Shown: piece after piece, positions 44,814 through 52,873 of the stretch
How the letters are laid out: the number at the start of each line of letters is the position of its first letter
How positions within the stretch are numbered: the stretch's first letter is position 1
Assembly: GCA_017435425.1 (NCBI GenBank)
Contig: JAFSFC010000006.1
Span: 1-64,000 of the forward strand
Length of the DNA stretch: 64,000 bases
Direction of reading: 5' to 3'
From: Ruminiclostridium sp.
GTDB taxonomy: Bacteria; Bacillota; Clostridia; Oscillospirales; Oscillospiraceae
Notes under the pieces: model-generated
Database searches by the model: none
What the model was told of the DNA's origin: nothing
What the model saw: the letters and a program-made list of their open reading frames with translations, nothing else
Position numbers and translations under genes: made by a program

Positions 44814-45887
44814 TTATTCCGTTTTAAAATCGAAAGATATCCGGGTGCCGTTGGAACTGGAGTACACCGTCATATGACCGCGAAGTCGGTCGCGGACGGT
44901 AGCCTCTACGATGTTTAGTCCAAGGCTGCCTGTCCGGGGCGCAGCAATATCAAAGCCGCTGCCATTGTCTGCCACGGTCACAGTGTGGAACAGACTGCCG
45001 GCCAGGAAGGACACCTGAATACTGCCAGAGTCTCTGTCTTCAAAGGCGTGTTCTAACGCATTGGTGATCAGCTCGTTGACCACCAGAGAGACCGAACTGG
45101 CAGTATCGGGAGACAGCATCACAGAAGAACCATCGATCTGGATGGTGATGGACTTGCCAACAGGAACAAAAGACTGCAGGTTTTTTCGCAGCTGCTCCAG
45201 CAAGGTCATGCTGTCGATCTGGTGAAAACCATCCCGATTCTGTGTTAATATATCATGGATCGCAGCAATTGACAAGACTCGACTGACATTTTCCTGCAAA
45301 ATTTTCTTGGTAAAGTCATTTCCGCACCGACGCGCCTGGATGTTCAGGATGCTGGCCACCAGCTGAAGATTGTTCTTCACACGATGGTGGACTTCACGGA
45401 GGGTCGTGGTATCAGCACTGGTCTGACTGGAGCGAAGGGTACTGTCCTCTTTCTCGTAGGTACGGGCCAGACTTTGGTACTTCTTTTCCTGGAGGACATC
45501 ATCGCTGATATCCAGTTCCCGGATCAGCAGGGCAATACACCGCTGGTCAGAATTAAAAATGGGGACAACATCCTGACGCACGGTGTGGTTTTCCTGGGTG
45601 ATGGCCTTGATATCCCGAACAGGGGAGAGGCTCCTCCATGCGTGAAAGACTGCGGGCTCCTTCATGGGCAGGATAAGGACGCCCACAACGCTTTTTTCAT
45701 ATGCACTTCCCGATGTGGGTTGCGCCTGGGCCACGACAACGATCTCACCGTCTGTGGTGGGACAGTCGATGAATACATCAGCCCCTGTTAACTCGGCCAT
45801 CAGAGGAAGCTGCTTACTGACCTCCTCCAGCTGTTGAATGTCAGCAGGGGAGAGGGTGGTCTGCTCCTGACAGATTTTTCTGAGCAT
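44814..45887 (-). CDS. eutW: Ethanolamine-sensing histidine kinase EutW
   Basis: This 357-residue soluble kinase has an N-terminal sensor region (residues 1-150), the phosphoacceptor in REVHHRVKNNLQLVASILN (HisKA_2 type) and an ATPase domain with VVNELITNALEHAF and VADNGSGFD. It phosphorylates EutV. It lies 3 bases after eutV. No membrane segment is seen, so it senses ethanolamine inside the cell. Confidence 0.92.
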   Translation of the reverse strand: MLRKICQEQTTLSPADIQQLEEVSKQLPLMAELTGADVFIDCPTTDGEIVVVAQAQPTSGSAYEKSVVGVLILPMKEPAVFHAWRSLSPVRDIKAITQENHTVRQDVVPIFNSDQRCIALLIRELDISDDVLQEKKYQSLARTYEKEDSTLRSSQTSADTTTLREVHHRVKNNLQLVASILNIQARRCGNDFTKKILQENVSRVLSIAAIHDILTQNRDGFHQIDSMTLLEQLRKNLQSFVPVGKSITIQIDGSSVMLSPDTASSVSLVVNELITNALEHAFEDRDSGSIQVSFLAGSLFHTVTVADNGSGFDIAAPRTGSLGLNIVEATVRDRLRGHMTVYSSSNGTRISFDFKTE

Positions 45888-45890
45888 ATG

Positions 45891-46619
45891 TCAGCCCTCC
45901 CTTCCAAAAAGGCTTTTTAACTCCTTGGCGGCCTGTTCCAAAGAGCATTTGTGGCTCTTTGCAAAGGTGGTGATATAGTGATAGGCCCGGGAATCGGTCA
46001 TGTTCTTTCGGTCCATCAGGATCTTTTTCACCGCAGCGATGTCGTCGTTCTGGGAGGCCTGCTGCAGGATCCGTTCTGCCAGGGCGGCAATGGAGAGTCG
46101 CTTATCCATTGCGGTCTTGCGCATCTGCCGATAGGCTTCCGTCTCCGAGCAGCCCTGGGTTTTTGCCAGATATTGCTGCGCCTTCATGATTTGACGGTTC
46201 TCACGGATCCTCCGCTCTGCGTCGGCAGCCTGCATGCGGACTTCCTTCAGCCGCTGGCTCTGGGCATAGGCCACCTCGATGGTGGGCAGCAAAGATTTCT
46301 GTTCAATCGGCTTGACCAGGTAGCCGGTTACACCGGCAGTACTGGCTCGCTCAATGACATCCCGATCACTGAAAGCGGTAAGCAGGATGACACATTCTGC
46401 CAGATCTTCTTCCAGGATGGTTTCCGAAGCAGTCAATCCGTCAAAGATGGGCATTTTTACGTCCATCAGGACCACATCGGGATGGAGGGACCGGCAAAGT
46501 TCGATGGCATCGAACCCATCAGCGGCCTCGCCGACCACGGAAAAACCAAGTTCCTGAAGCATGTCAGACAGGTCCATTCGGGTGATTGGCTCGTCGTCAA
46601 CGATGATCACTTTTTTCAA
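45891..46619 (-). CDS. eutV: Antiterminator response regulator EutV with two ANTAR-like segments
   Basis: This 242-residue protein has a receiver domain (residues 4-120) with phosphoacceptor D53 (LMDVKMP), T81 and K103. A coiled segment leads to an ANTAR RNA-binding domain (about 136-184). Unusually, residues 191-238 repeat the pattern: EAYRQMRKTAMDKRLSIAAL aligns without gaps with RAYHYITTFAKSHKCSLEQA. EutV proteins I recall are about 190 residues with one ANTAR. The start is TTG 46619 after GGGAGGG. Confidence 0.9.
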   Translation of the reverse strand: MKKVIIVDDEPITRMDLSDMLQELGFSVVGEAADGFDAIELCRSLHPDVVLMDVKMPIFDGLTASETILEEDLAECVILLTAFSDRDVIERASTAGVTGYLVKPIEQKSLLPTIEVAYAQSQRLKEVRMQAADAERRIRENRQIMKAQQYLAKTQGCSETEAYRQMRKTAMDKRLSIAALAERILQQASQNDDIAAVKKILMDRKNMTDSRAYHYITTFAKSHKCSLEQAAKELKSLFGREG

Positions 46620-46658
46620 TCTGTTGCCCTCCCACTAAAAATATTGCGCAAACAAAAA

Positions 46659-46687
46659 TTGACAAAACCGAAGTTTTGCGATATGTT
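46659..46687 (+). promoter_or_regulatory. Promoter of the CdaR-like gene, overlapping the eutV promoter
   Basis: On the plus strand TTGACA (46659-46664), 17 bases, TATGTT (46682-46687). On the minus strand TTGTCA overlaps the same bases (46665-46660) with TATTTT 16 bases on. The leader before the plus-strand gene is about 125 bases and holds a CGAGT...ACTCG hairpin within AAATGC...GCATTT. Confidence 0.65.
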
Positions 46688-46818
46688 AGAAATGAATTAG
46701 CTGTAATTCAGCCTGACAGAATGCTGAAAATGCACAGTCTCTCGAGTTAAAAATACCATACTCGTGGGCATTTCGCAATCATTTTTTAGGCGACACTCTT
46801 TTTCAGGAGGCGACTGCG

Positions 46819-48027
46819 ATGGAAGGCAAGCGTGATAATCATCATATCTTCACAAGACGGGTCCTGGACAAGGAGCTGTGTGATAAACTGGTCCAGTCTG
46901 CCAGTTTGACCATCGGCTGCAATGTGCTCATCACCGATGAGACCAGCCACGTCCTGTCCAGTAATGATCCCAGCCGAGAGGGCACTCTTCACGAGGCATC
47001 CATTGAGGTCATTCGGACCAAGCAGAAGGCCTATCATAACAGTGCCGCAGCTATGCGGTTAGCAGGTACCATGCCCGGTATGACGATCCCTCTCTTTATG
47101 GGGAATGATGTCATTGGCACCATCGGCATCACCGGTTCTCCCCAGGAAATCTCCCGCTATGCAGCGCTGATCCAGCAGTTTGCCCAGATCTTCATGAGTT
47201 TTCAGAGCCAGCAGCAGACCTCTGCCCAACTGGACTACCGAAAGCAGACTCTGATCCGTGAGATCGTAACCTTTGAAAAGCGGATCCGTAATCCCGAGGA
47301 TGTCCATGCCCTGGCCTATGAGGTTGGAGTAGACCTGAACATTCCCCGTGTCGCCATTCTGGTCAAAAATGGACAGGATACAGAAAATACCATCACCGAG
47401 GAAGAAAAGAGCCTGGCCTCTGAACATGTGAAGGATATCATCACAAAGTATTTCTCTGATACCCAGGATTTCATTTGTCCGCAAAATGATTCTGAATATG
47501 CTGTACTTGCCTGTCTGCCGGATGGCATTCAGGACAGCAGCATGGAACAGGTCATCAATACTTGTCAGGAGATGGAACAGGAGCTGCTTCAGGCCGGCCA
47601 TGGCGTACTCATCGGAATAGGTTCCATGGCCACTTCTCTGGAAGGGCTGCGCCTGTCCTACGAAAATGCTGCCTTTGTCCTTCGTATCCTTCAGGCCAAG
47701 ATCCGGGAAGCGACCTGTCTGTCCATTGCAGACTTGATGCTGGAGAAATTAGCTGCTAATTTACCCGAGGATGTGTGCGAAGAGGCAGCAAATACCCTCT
47801 TCCGAACGATCCTTCAGGCACCGAACTATGACGAGATCATTACCATCATCGAATGCTGGTGCCGCCTGAGATTCCAGTTTACAAAGACAGCAGAGGCCCT
47901 TCACATCCATAAGAGCACCCTAGTCTATCGATTCCGCAGGATCCAGGAACTCTATGGCCTTGACCTGTATGATTTTGACCGAGTGGTTGCCCTATACCTT
48001 CTGGATATTCGCCGAAAGCTGAAGTGA
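46819..48027 (+). CDS. CdaR/PucR-type sugar-diacid-sensing regulator
   Basis: This 402-residue protein has an N-terminal diacid-recognition domain (about 10-140: VQSASLTIGCNVLITDETSHV, GTIGITGSPQEISRYAALI), a middle domain, and a C-terminal PucR helix-turn-helix (TKTAEALHIHKSTLVYRFRR). The family activates catabolic genes on binding small acids. A 20-base perfect terminator follows, then the dehydrogenase/TRAP operon in the same direction, so that operon is its likely target. Confidence 0.9.
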   Translation: MEGKRDNHHIFTRRVLDKELCDKLVQSASLTIGCNVLITDETSHVLSSNDPSREGTLHEASIEVIRTKQKAYHNSAAAMRLAGTMPGMTIPLFMGNDVIGTIGITGSPQEISRYAALIQQFAQIFMSFQSQQQTSAQLDYRKQTLIREIVTFEKRIRNPEDVHALAYEVGVDLNIPRVAILVKNGQDTENTITEEEKSLASEHVKDIITKYFSDTQDFICPQNDSEYAVLACLPDGIQDSSMEQVINTCQEMEQELLQAGHGVLIGIGSMATSLEGLRLSYENAAFVLRILQAKIREATCLSIADLMLEKLAANLPEDVCEEAANTLFRTILQAPNYDEIITIIECWCRLRFQFTKTAEALHIHKSTLVYRFRRIQELYGLDLYDFDRVVALYLLDIRRKLK

Positions 48028-48127
48028 GCAAAGCAACGCAGGATTGAACAATATTTTCCTTTTTGTGTTGGAAAGTAGTTTCATTGGAATTTTTCGAAAA
48101 CGATATAAGAAAAGCTAATTTAATTAA

Positions 48128-48175
48128 CAAATTGAAAGGCGAATCCCAAGTATTAGGGATTCGCCTTTCAATTTG
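48128..48175 (+). terminator. Terminator of the CdaR-like gene
   Basis: A perfect 20-base inverted repeat around AAGTATTA. The pairing of AAATTGAAAGGC with GCCTTTCAATTT gives terminator-like ends on both strands. Confidence 0.9.
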
Positions 48176-48188
48176 ACAAACACGTCTA

Positions 48189-48200
48189 TTTCGTACGAAA
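48189..48200. repeat. 12-base palindrome, candidate operator
   Basis: TTTCGTACGAAA is perfectly symmetrical and lies between the regulator's terminator and the operon promoter region. Confidence 0.5.
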
Positions 48201-48267
48201 CGTAGTAGAAAAGCAGTAGTGCGACAAGAAAATTCCGACGTTTTAAGGATGACAGAAACGAAGAAAA

Positions 48268-48299
48268 ATGATACCATCAGGTTGAGAATAGGGTATCAT
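48268..48299. repeat. Inverted repeat overlapping the operon promoter
   Basis: ATGATACC, 16 bases, GGTATCAT. The right arm overlaps a second symmetry, TATCA-TGATT-TGATA (48294-48308). This is a plausible site for the CdaR-like regulator. Confidence 0.5.
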
Positions 48300-48423
48300 G
48301 ATTTGATAGAATTGTGAATTGTGCGCAGCACAGTATGACATGTTCAATGGATACTGACCCCGTTCCCTGACAATGGTAAATGCCATTGTTCAAAATATAA
48401 GCAAAAGAAAGGATCTGAAGATT

Positions 48424-49530
48424 ATGACTCCCAAGAAGATCGCAGTCCTGGGCGGCGGCAACGGCGCTCACACCATGGCAGCAGAGCTGACCCTGAAGGG
48501 CCACACTGTCAACATGTACGAAATGCCCCAGTTCAAGAACAACATGCAGAAGGTTTTTGAGACCGAGACCATCAAGCTGCAGGGCAACATCCCCGAGCTG
48601 CAGGGCGCAGTGAAGCTGAACATGGTCACCGACGACATCGCTAAGGCTGTCGAGGGCTGCCACTACATCTGCATCGTCGCTCCCGCATTCGCTCACCTGG
48701 GCTATGCTAAGCTGCTGAAGGGTCACGTCCACAAGGACCAGATCATCGTTACCTATCCCGGCGCATTCTCCGCTCTGGTTCTGAAGAACGTCATCGGTGA
48801 AGAGGACTGCCCCATCTTCGCTGACGCCAACAACCTGCCTTACGACGCACGTCTGACCGCTCCCGGCTCCGACACCGTCAACGTCTTCGGCCGCAACCCC
48901 ATCAACATCGCATTCATGCCTGCTGAAAAGGGCCCCGAGCTGATCGACGAAATGCGCGAAGACCTGTTCCCCTTCGAGCGTATCTACACCGACGTTCTGG
49001 AGTGCGGTCTGGCTATCGTTAACCCCGACTGGCACGCAGGCCCCGTCCTGTTCAACATCTCCCGCATCGAGTCTCCTCAGGTCAGCTTCTACCTGTACGA
49101 GCACGGCTGGACTCCCTCCGCTTGCCGCCTGAACATCGCTATGGACAAGGAGCGTAAGGCTCTGGGCAACGTTCTGGGCTACAACCTGCGTCCCATGGAG
49201 GACTTCGCAGGCCGTCCCGACGACTACGAGTGGACCTGGCAGGACCTGTACAAGGAAGGCCACGGCTCCATCGGCCTGACCCCCATCTGCGGCCCCAACG
49301 ACATCAACTCCCGTTACCTGACCGAGGACATCCCCTACGGCCTGGTGCCCTGGGCAGCCATCGCTGAGGTCGTCGGCGTTGACATGCCTCTGACCAACGG
49401 CTTCATTGACATCATCAATGTTGTCCACGAGAAGGACTGGCGTGCACTGGGCTGCGGCCTGGACGAGCTGGGCATCGAAGGCATGGACAAGGATACCCTG
49501 CTGGCATACGTGCGTACCGGCAAGAAGTAA
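48424..49530 (+). CDS. Octopine/nopaline dehydrogenase family NAD(P) oxidoreductase
   Basis: This 368-residue enzyme has an N-terminal Rossmann domain (KIAVLGGGNGAHTMAAEL) and an opine-dehydrogenase helical domain with the conserved histidine in NPDWHAGPVLFN. The family reversibly links an amino acid and a 2-oxo acid, or oxidises related acids. ATG 48424 is chosen over upstream in-frame starts, since the Rossmann motif begins at residue 5. It is the first gene before a TRAP transporter and a B12 mutase, so it probably acts on the imported carboxylate. The substrate is unknown. Confidence 0.85.
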   Translation: MTPKKIAVLGGGNGAHTMAAELTLKGHTVNMYEMPQFKNNMQKVFETETIKLQGNIPELQGAVKLNMVTDDIAKAVEGCHYICIVAPAFAHLGYAKLLKGHVHKDQIIVTYPGAFSALVLKNVIGEEDCPIFADANNLPYDARLTAPGSDTVNVFGRNPINIAFMPAEKGPELIDEMREDLFPFERIYTDVLECGLAIVNPDWHAGPVLFNISRIESPQVSFYLYEHGWTPSACRLNIAMDKERKALGNVLGYNLRPMEDFAGRPDDYEWTWQDLYKEGHGSIGLTPICGPNDINSRYLTEDIPYGLVPWAAIAEVVGVDMPLTNGFIDIINVVHEKDWRALGCGLDELGIEGMDKDTLLAYVRTGKK

Positions 49531-49593
49531 TTTTTGTCGAAATTAATAAATCCGGGAGACGCAACCGGAAAAACAACAAGGAGGAACACAAAA

Positions 49594-50679
49594 ATGAAGA
49601 AAGCACTGAGTCTCATCCTGGCTCTGGCAATGTCTGCTTCCCTGCTGGCTGGCTGCGGCGGCGGCGGCGATGACACTGCTGAGGCCGAAGGCGGCGCTGA
49701 AGGCGAAGTCTACACCCTGCGCATCGCAACCCACTACAACCAGGAGCACCTGGGCTATCAGGCACTGCAGCGCATCGAGGAGAAGCTGGAGACCGAGTCT
49801 GAGGGCCGTCTGGACGTCACTCTGTACCCCTCTTCCCAGCTGGGCGACTACACCCTGACCTTCCAGGAGCTGGGTGAAGGCACCGTTGACATCGCTCTGA
49901 TTCCCATCCCCTCTGAGTATGACCCCCGCCTGGAGATGAACTTCATCCCCTACCTGTTCAACGGCTATGACGGCCTGCAGGCAGGCTTCGGCGAAGGCTC
50001 CTACTTCTTTGAGAAGTACACCGAGATCATGGGCGACCTGAACATCAAGCTGCTGGGCATGTATGTTGAGGGCATGATCGGCTTCGGCTTCGTTCCCGAA
50101 CCCGTCGGCTACAACGACGTCACCGTCGACAAGGGTCTGATGGTCCGTGCTCCCGCTATCGAGGTCTACAACCTGGTCACCGAGGACATGGGCTACTCCG
50201 CAACCACCATTGCTTATGCTGACCTGTACACCGCAATGCAGACCGGCGTTTGCGACGGCTGGATCGGCGGCACTCCTCAGCTGAACTACTCCGACTTCCG
50301 CGACGTTATCAAGTACTATGTCCCCTACAACGTGTTCGCTGAGAACATCGGCTTCCTGATGAGCCAGGATGTCTTCAACGGCATGCCCGAGGACCTGCAG
50401 ACCCTGATCACCACCACCTTCACCGAAGAGTCCGTCAACTCCTTCACCACCGCTAAGACCGGTGACGAGGAAGCTATGCAGAAGATGGCCGACTACGGCA
50501 TCACCATTCTGGAGCTGACCGACGAAGAGATGCAGGCTTACATCGACCACGTCATCGCTACCACTTGGCCCAAGCTGACCAAGAACATCGGCGAGGACAT
50601 CCTGAACGGTCTGATCGAGGCTAACACCGGTGCTGACGCTGGTGAGGCTGCTGAGACCGAAGAAGCTGCTGAGGCTTAA
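49594..50679 (+). CDS. dctP: TRAP transporter substrate-binding lipoprotein (DctP)
   Basis: This 361-residue protein has a lipoprotein signal (ALAMSASLLAGC), a Gly/Glu linker and the DctP fold (RIATHYNQEHLGYQAL, LPSSQLGDYTL-like, AYADLYTAMQTGVCDGWIGG). It captures a carboxylate outside the cell. AAGGAGGAA precedes ATG 49594. The conserved arginine expected to bind carboxylate may be in LMVRAPAIE. The C-terminal tail is very acidic. Confidence 0.93.
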   Translation: MKKALSLILALAMSASLLAGCGGGGDDTAEAEGGAEGEVYTLRIATHYNQEHLGYQALQRIEEKLETESEGRLDVTLYPSSQLGDYTLTFQELGEGTVDIALIPIPSEYDPRLEMNFIPYLFNGYDGLQAGFGEGSYFFEKYTEIMGDLNIKLLGMYVEGMIGFGFVPEPVGYNDVTVDKGLMVRAPAIEVYNLVTEDMGYSATTIAYADLYTAMQTGVCDGWIGGTPQLNYSDFRDVIKYYVPYNVFAENIGFLMSQDVFNGMPEDLQTLITTTFTEESVNSFTTAKTGDEEAMQKMADYGITILELTDEEMQAYIDHVIATTWPKLTKNIGEDILNGLIEANTGADAGEAAETEEAAEA

Positions 50680-50746
50680 TCGGTAATCAGTACTGCTGCT
50701 CTGTTTGATTGATACCAGCCAGTTTCGTATTGATTAAACATTAATC

Positions 50747-50780
50747 GAGCCGGGGTACCCCGTGGTGCCCCGGCTCTTTT
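50747..50780 (+). terminator. Attenuator between dctP and dctQ
   Basis: GAGCCGGGG, a 12-base loop, CCCCGGCTC and TTTT. It likely gives more binding protein than permease, as is common in TRAP operons. Confidence 0.85.
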
Positions 50781-50832
50781 CCAAACATCACAATTCCATA
50801 TTACTGCATTAGAAACAAGGGAGAGTAATTCA

Positions 50833-51486
50833 ATGTCTAAATCCTTTGACCTGACGCAGTCCCTGGCATGGAAGGGCCTTTCTGAAGTCATCCGTTGGCT
50901 GATGATCGCATGCAGCGTTATCTCCACTGGCTGCATGGTCTATTCCGTGGTTCTGCGTTATGTTTTCAAGGGCAACTTCTACGGTTCCGACGAAGTTATC
51001 ATGCTCTTCGCCTTCTGGCTGTACTTCATGGGTGCTGTCTATGGCTCCTTCGAGAATAGCCACATCAAGGCCGACCTGCTGAACGTTTACATCAAGAATA
51101 TGCGCAAGAAGGATGCTGTTGCTCTGCTGGGCCAGCTCCTGACCATCGTGGTCAACACCATCGTTCTGGTTTGGGCTATTCGTTACTTCGGTGCTGAGAT
51201 CGCAAAGGGCGGTCTGTCCACTGCACTGAAGATTCCTCTGGTCATTCCCAAGTCCGCAGTCTTCTTCGGCTTCCTGCTGATGGAGTTCTATCATGTGGTC
51301 TACTTTATCAAGAACACCCTGACCTTTGTCCGCAAGGGTTATTTCTCTGAGCCTCAGGACGGCGACTACGTCACCGATGCACTGAAGGCCAAGTTCCCCG
51401 AGTGCTCCGCACCCACCAAGGCCGAGGTTATGGCCGCAAAGGCTGCAGAGGCAGCTGAGATTGCAGAAGAGGAGGCTGGCGAATAA
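50833..51486 (+). CDS. dctQ: TRAP transporter small permease (DctQ)
   Basis: This 217-residue protein has four membrane segments. SVVLRYVFKGNFYGSDEVIMLFAFW is the family hallmark around residues 45-70. A long alanine/glutamate-rich cytoplasmic tail ends it. Its stop overlaps the dctM start by ATGGA-type contact at 51486. Confidence 0.9.
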   Translation: MSKSFDLTQSLAWKGLSEVIRWLMIACSVISTGCMVYSVVLRYVFKGNFYGSDEVIMLFAFWLYFMGAVYGSFENSHIKADLLNVYIKNMRKKDAVALLGQLLTIVVNTIVLVWAIRYFGAEIAKGGLSTALKIPLVIPKSAVFFGFLLMEFYHVVYFIKNTLTFVRKGYFSEPQDGDYVTDALKAKFPECSAPTKAEVMAAKAAEAAEIAEEEAGE

Positions 51487-52793
51487 TGGATATCGAAGTC
51501 ATCATTAGTATTGTTATTCTGGTCGTTGGCCTGATCCTTGGTATGCCCATCCCCTTCGCTTTCGGCGGTTCCTTCCTGTGGCTGACCTACACCATGGACT
51601 TTAACCCCAACACCCTGCTGGCATCCGGTTACACCCAGATCAACTCCGTCGTTCTGCTGGCTATCCCCCTGTTCGTCCTGGCCGGTAAGATCATGGAGAA
51701 GGGCAACATCGGCGACGCCTTGATCGGATTGGTCGAGCGATTTGTTGGTAAAGCCAAGAGCGGCCTGGGCGCTGTCTCTGTTATCGTTTCCGCTGTGTTC
51801 GGTTCCATCTCCGGTTCCGCATCCGCAACCCTGTCCTGCATCGGCTCCCTGATGTACCCCCGTATGCTGAAGGCCGGCTATCCCACTGGCTATACCGCTG
51901 CTCTGCTGGCAGCTGCCTGCCCTCTGGGCCTGCTGATCCCTCCCAGCTCTGCACAGATCCTGTATGCATGGTCTTCCGGTACTTCCGTTCTGGCCTGCTT
52001 CACCGCTACCGTCGTTCCCGGTATCATCCTGGTCATCTTCCTGTGCATTGTGAATGCTGTCATGTGCCGCAAGATGGACATCCGTCAGCCCGAGAAGGAA
52101 GAGGGCTCTTGGGTGGCTAACACCGGTAAGGCTGTGATCCACGCTGTCCCCGCACTGATCATGCCCATCATCATCCTGGGTGGTATCTACGGTGGTATCA
52201 TGACCGCTACCGAAGCAGCTGCTATCTCCGTTGCTTATGCTATCCCCGTTGGCTTCCTGGTCTACAAGGGCCTGAAGGGTAAGACCTTCATTCAGGCACT
52301 GACCGAGTCTGCCTCCACCACCGGCGTTATCATGGTTATGTTCTTCATGGTTATGATCTTCTCCAAGCTGCTGACCATGCTGAACGTTCCCACTCAGATC
52401 GCAGAGACTCTGCTGAGCATCACCGACAACCGCATCATTATTCTGCTGATGATCAACCTGTTCATGGTTATTATCGGCATGATCATGGACGATACCTCCG
52501 GTATCCTGCTGTGCACCCCCATCCTGCTGCCCATCGTCACCAGCATTGGCGTGCATCCCGTCCACTTCGCAGCAATCCTGGGCGTGAACCTGGGTATGGG
52601 TAACATCACTCCTCCCACCGCTCCCATGCTGTACCTGTCCGGCCGTGTTGTCGGCGCAAAGATCAACACCATGCTCAAGCCCATCATGATTTTCATCATC
52701 TTCGCATGGATCCCCACTCTGCTGTTGACCACCTACGTCCCCGCAGTTGCAACCACCCTGCCCGGCATCCTGATGCCTCAGCTGTTTGCTTAA
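51486..52793 (+). CDS. dctM: TRAP transporter large permease (DctM)
   Basis: This 435-residue protein has about twelve membrane segments. Family landmarks are ALIGLVERFVGKAKSGLG, GSISGSASATLSCIG and IDDTSGILLCTPILLP-type segments. It forms the sodium-driven channel of the TRAP system. It overlaps dctQ by one base and a terminator follows. Confidence 0.93.
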   Translation: MDIEVIISIVILVVGLILGMPIPFAFGGSFLWLTYTMDFNPNTLLASGYTQINSVVLLAIPLFVLAGKIMEKGNIGDALIGLVERFVGKAKSGLGAVSVIVSAVFGSISGSASATLSCIGSLMYPRMLKAGYPTGYTAALLAAACPLGLLIPPSSAQILYAWSSGTSVLACFTATVVPGIILVIFLCIVNAVMCRKMDIRQPEKEEGSWVANTGKAVIHAVPALIMPIIILGGIYGGIMTATEAAAISVAYAIPVGFLVYKGLKGKTFIQALTESASTTGVIMVMFFMVMIFSKLLTMLNVPTQIAETLLSITDNRIIILLMINLFMVIIGMIMDDTSGILLCTPILLPIVTSIGVHPVHFAAILGVNLGMGNITPPTAPMLYLSGRVVGAKINTMLKPIMIFIIFAWIPTLLLTTYVPAVATTLPGILMPQLFA

Positions 52794-52805
52794 TGATCGT
52801 ATGAA

Positions 52806-52839
52806 AAAGAGACCGATTGCTTGTCAATCGGTCTCTTTT
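52806..52839 (+). terminator. Terminator of the TRAP operon
   Basis: AAAGAGACCGATTG, loop CTTGT, CAATCGGTCTCTTTT. Its loop and 3' arm overlap the next promoter. Confidence 0.92.
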
Positions 52840-52849
52840 ATTGTATGAT
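52821..52849 (+). promoter_or_regulatory. Promoter of the mutase operon inside the terminator
   Basis: TTGTCA at 52821-52826, 17 bases, TATGAT at 52844-52849. The -35 hexamer starts in the terminator loop. The ATG is 25 bases downstream. Confidence 0.7.
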
Positions 52850-52873
52850 AGGGCAGAAGGGAAGTGAACCCAT

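Larger units (their letters stand above)
48028..48423. other. Intergenic control region before the dehydrogenase/TRAP operon
   Basis: These 396 bases hold no credible gene. They contain the terminator at 48128-48175, the palindrome TTTCGTACGAAA at 48189-48200 and the inverted repeat at 48268-48299, which overlaps a possible promoter (TTGAGA near 48282, GATAGA near 48305). The minus-strand open frame across here is a shadow. Confidence 0.7.
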
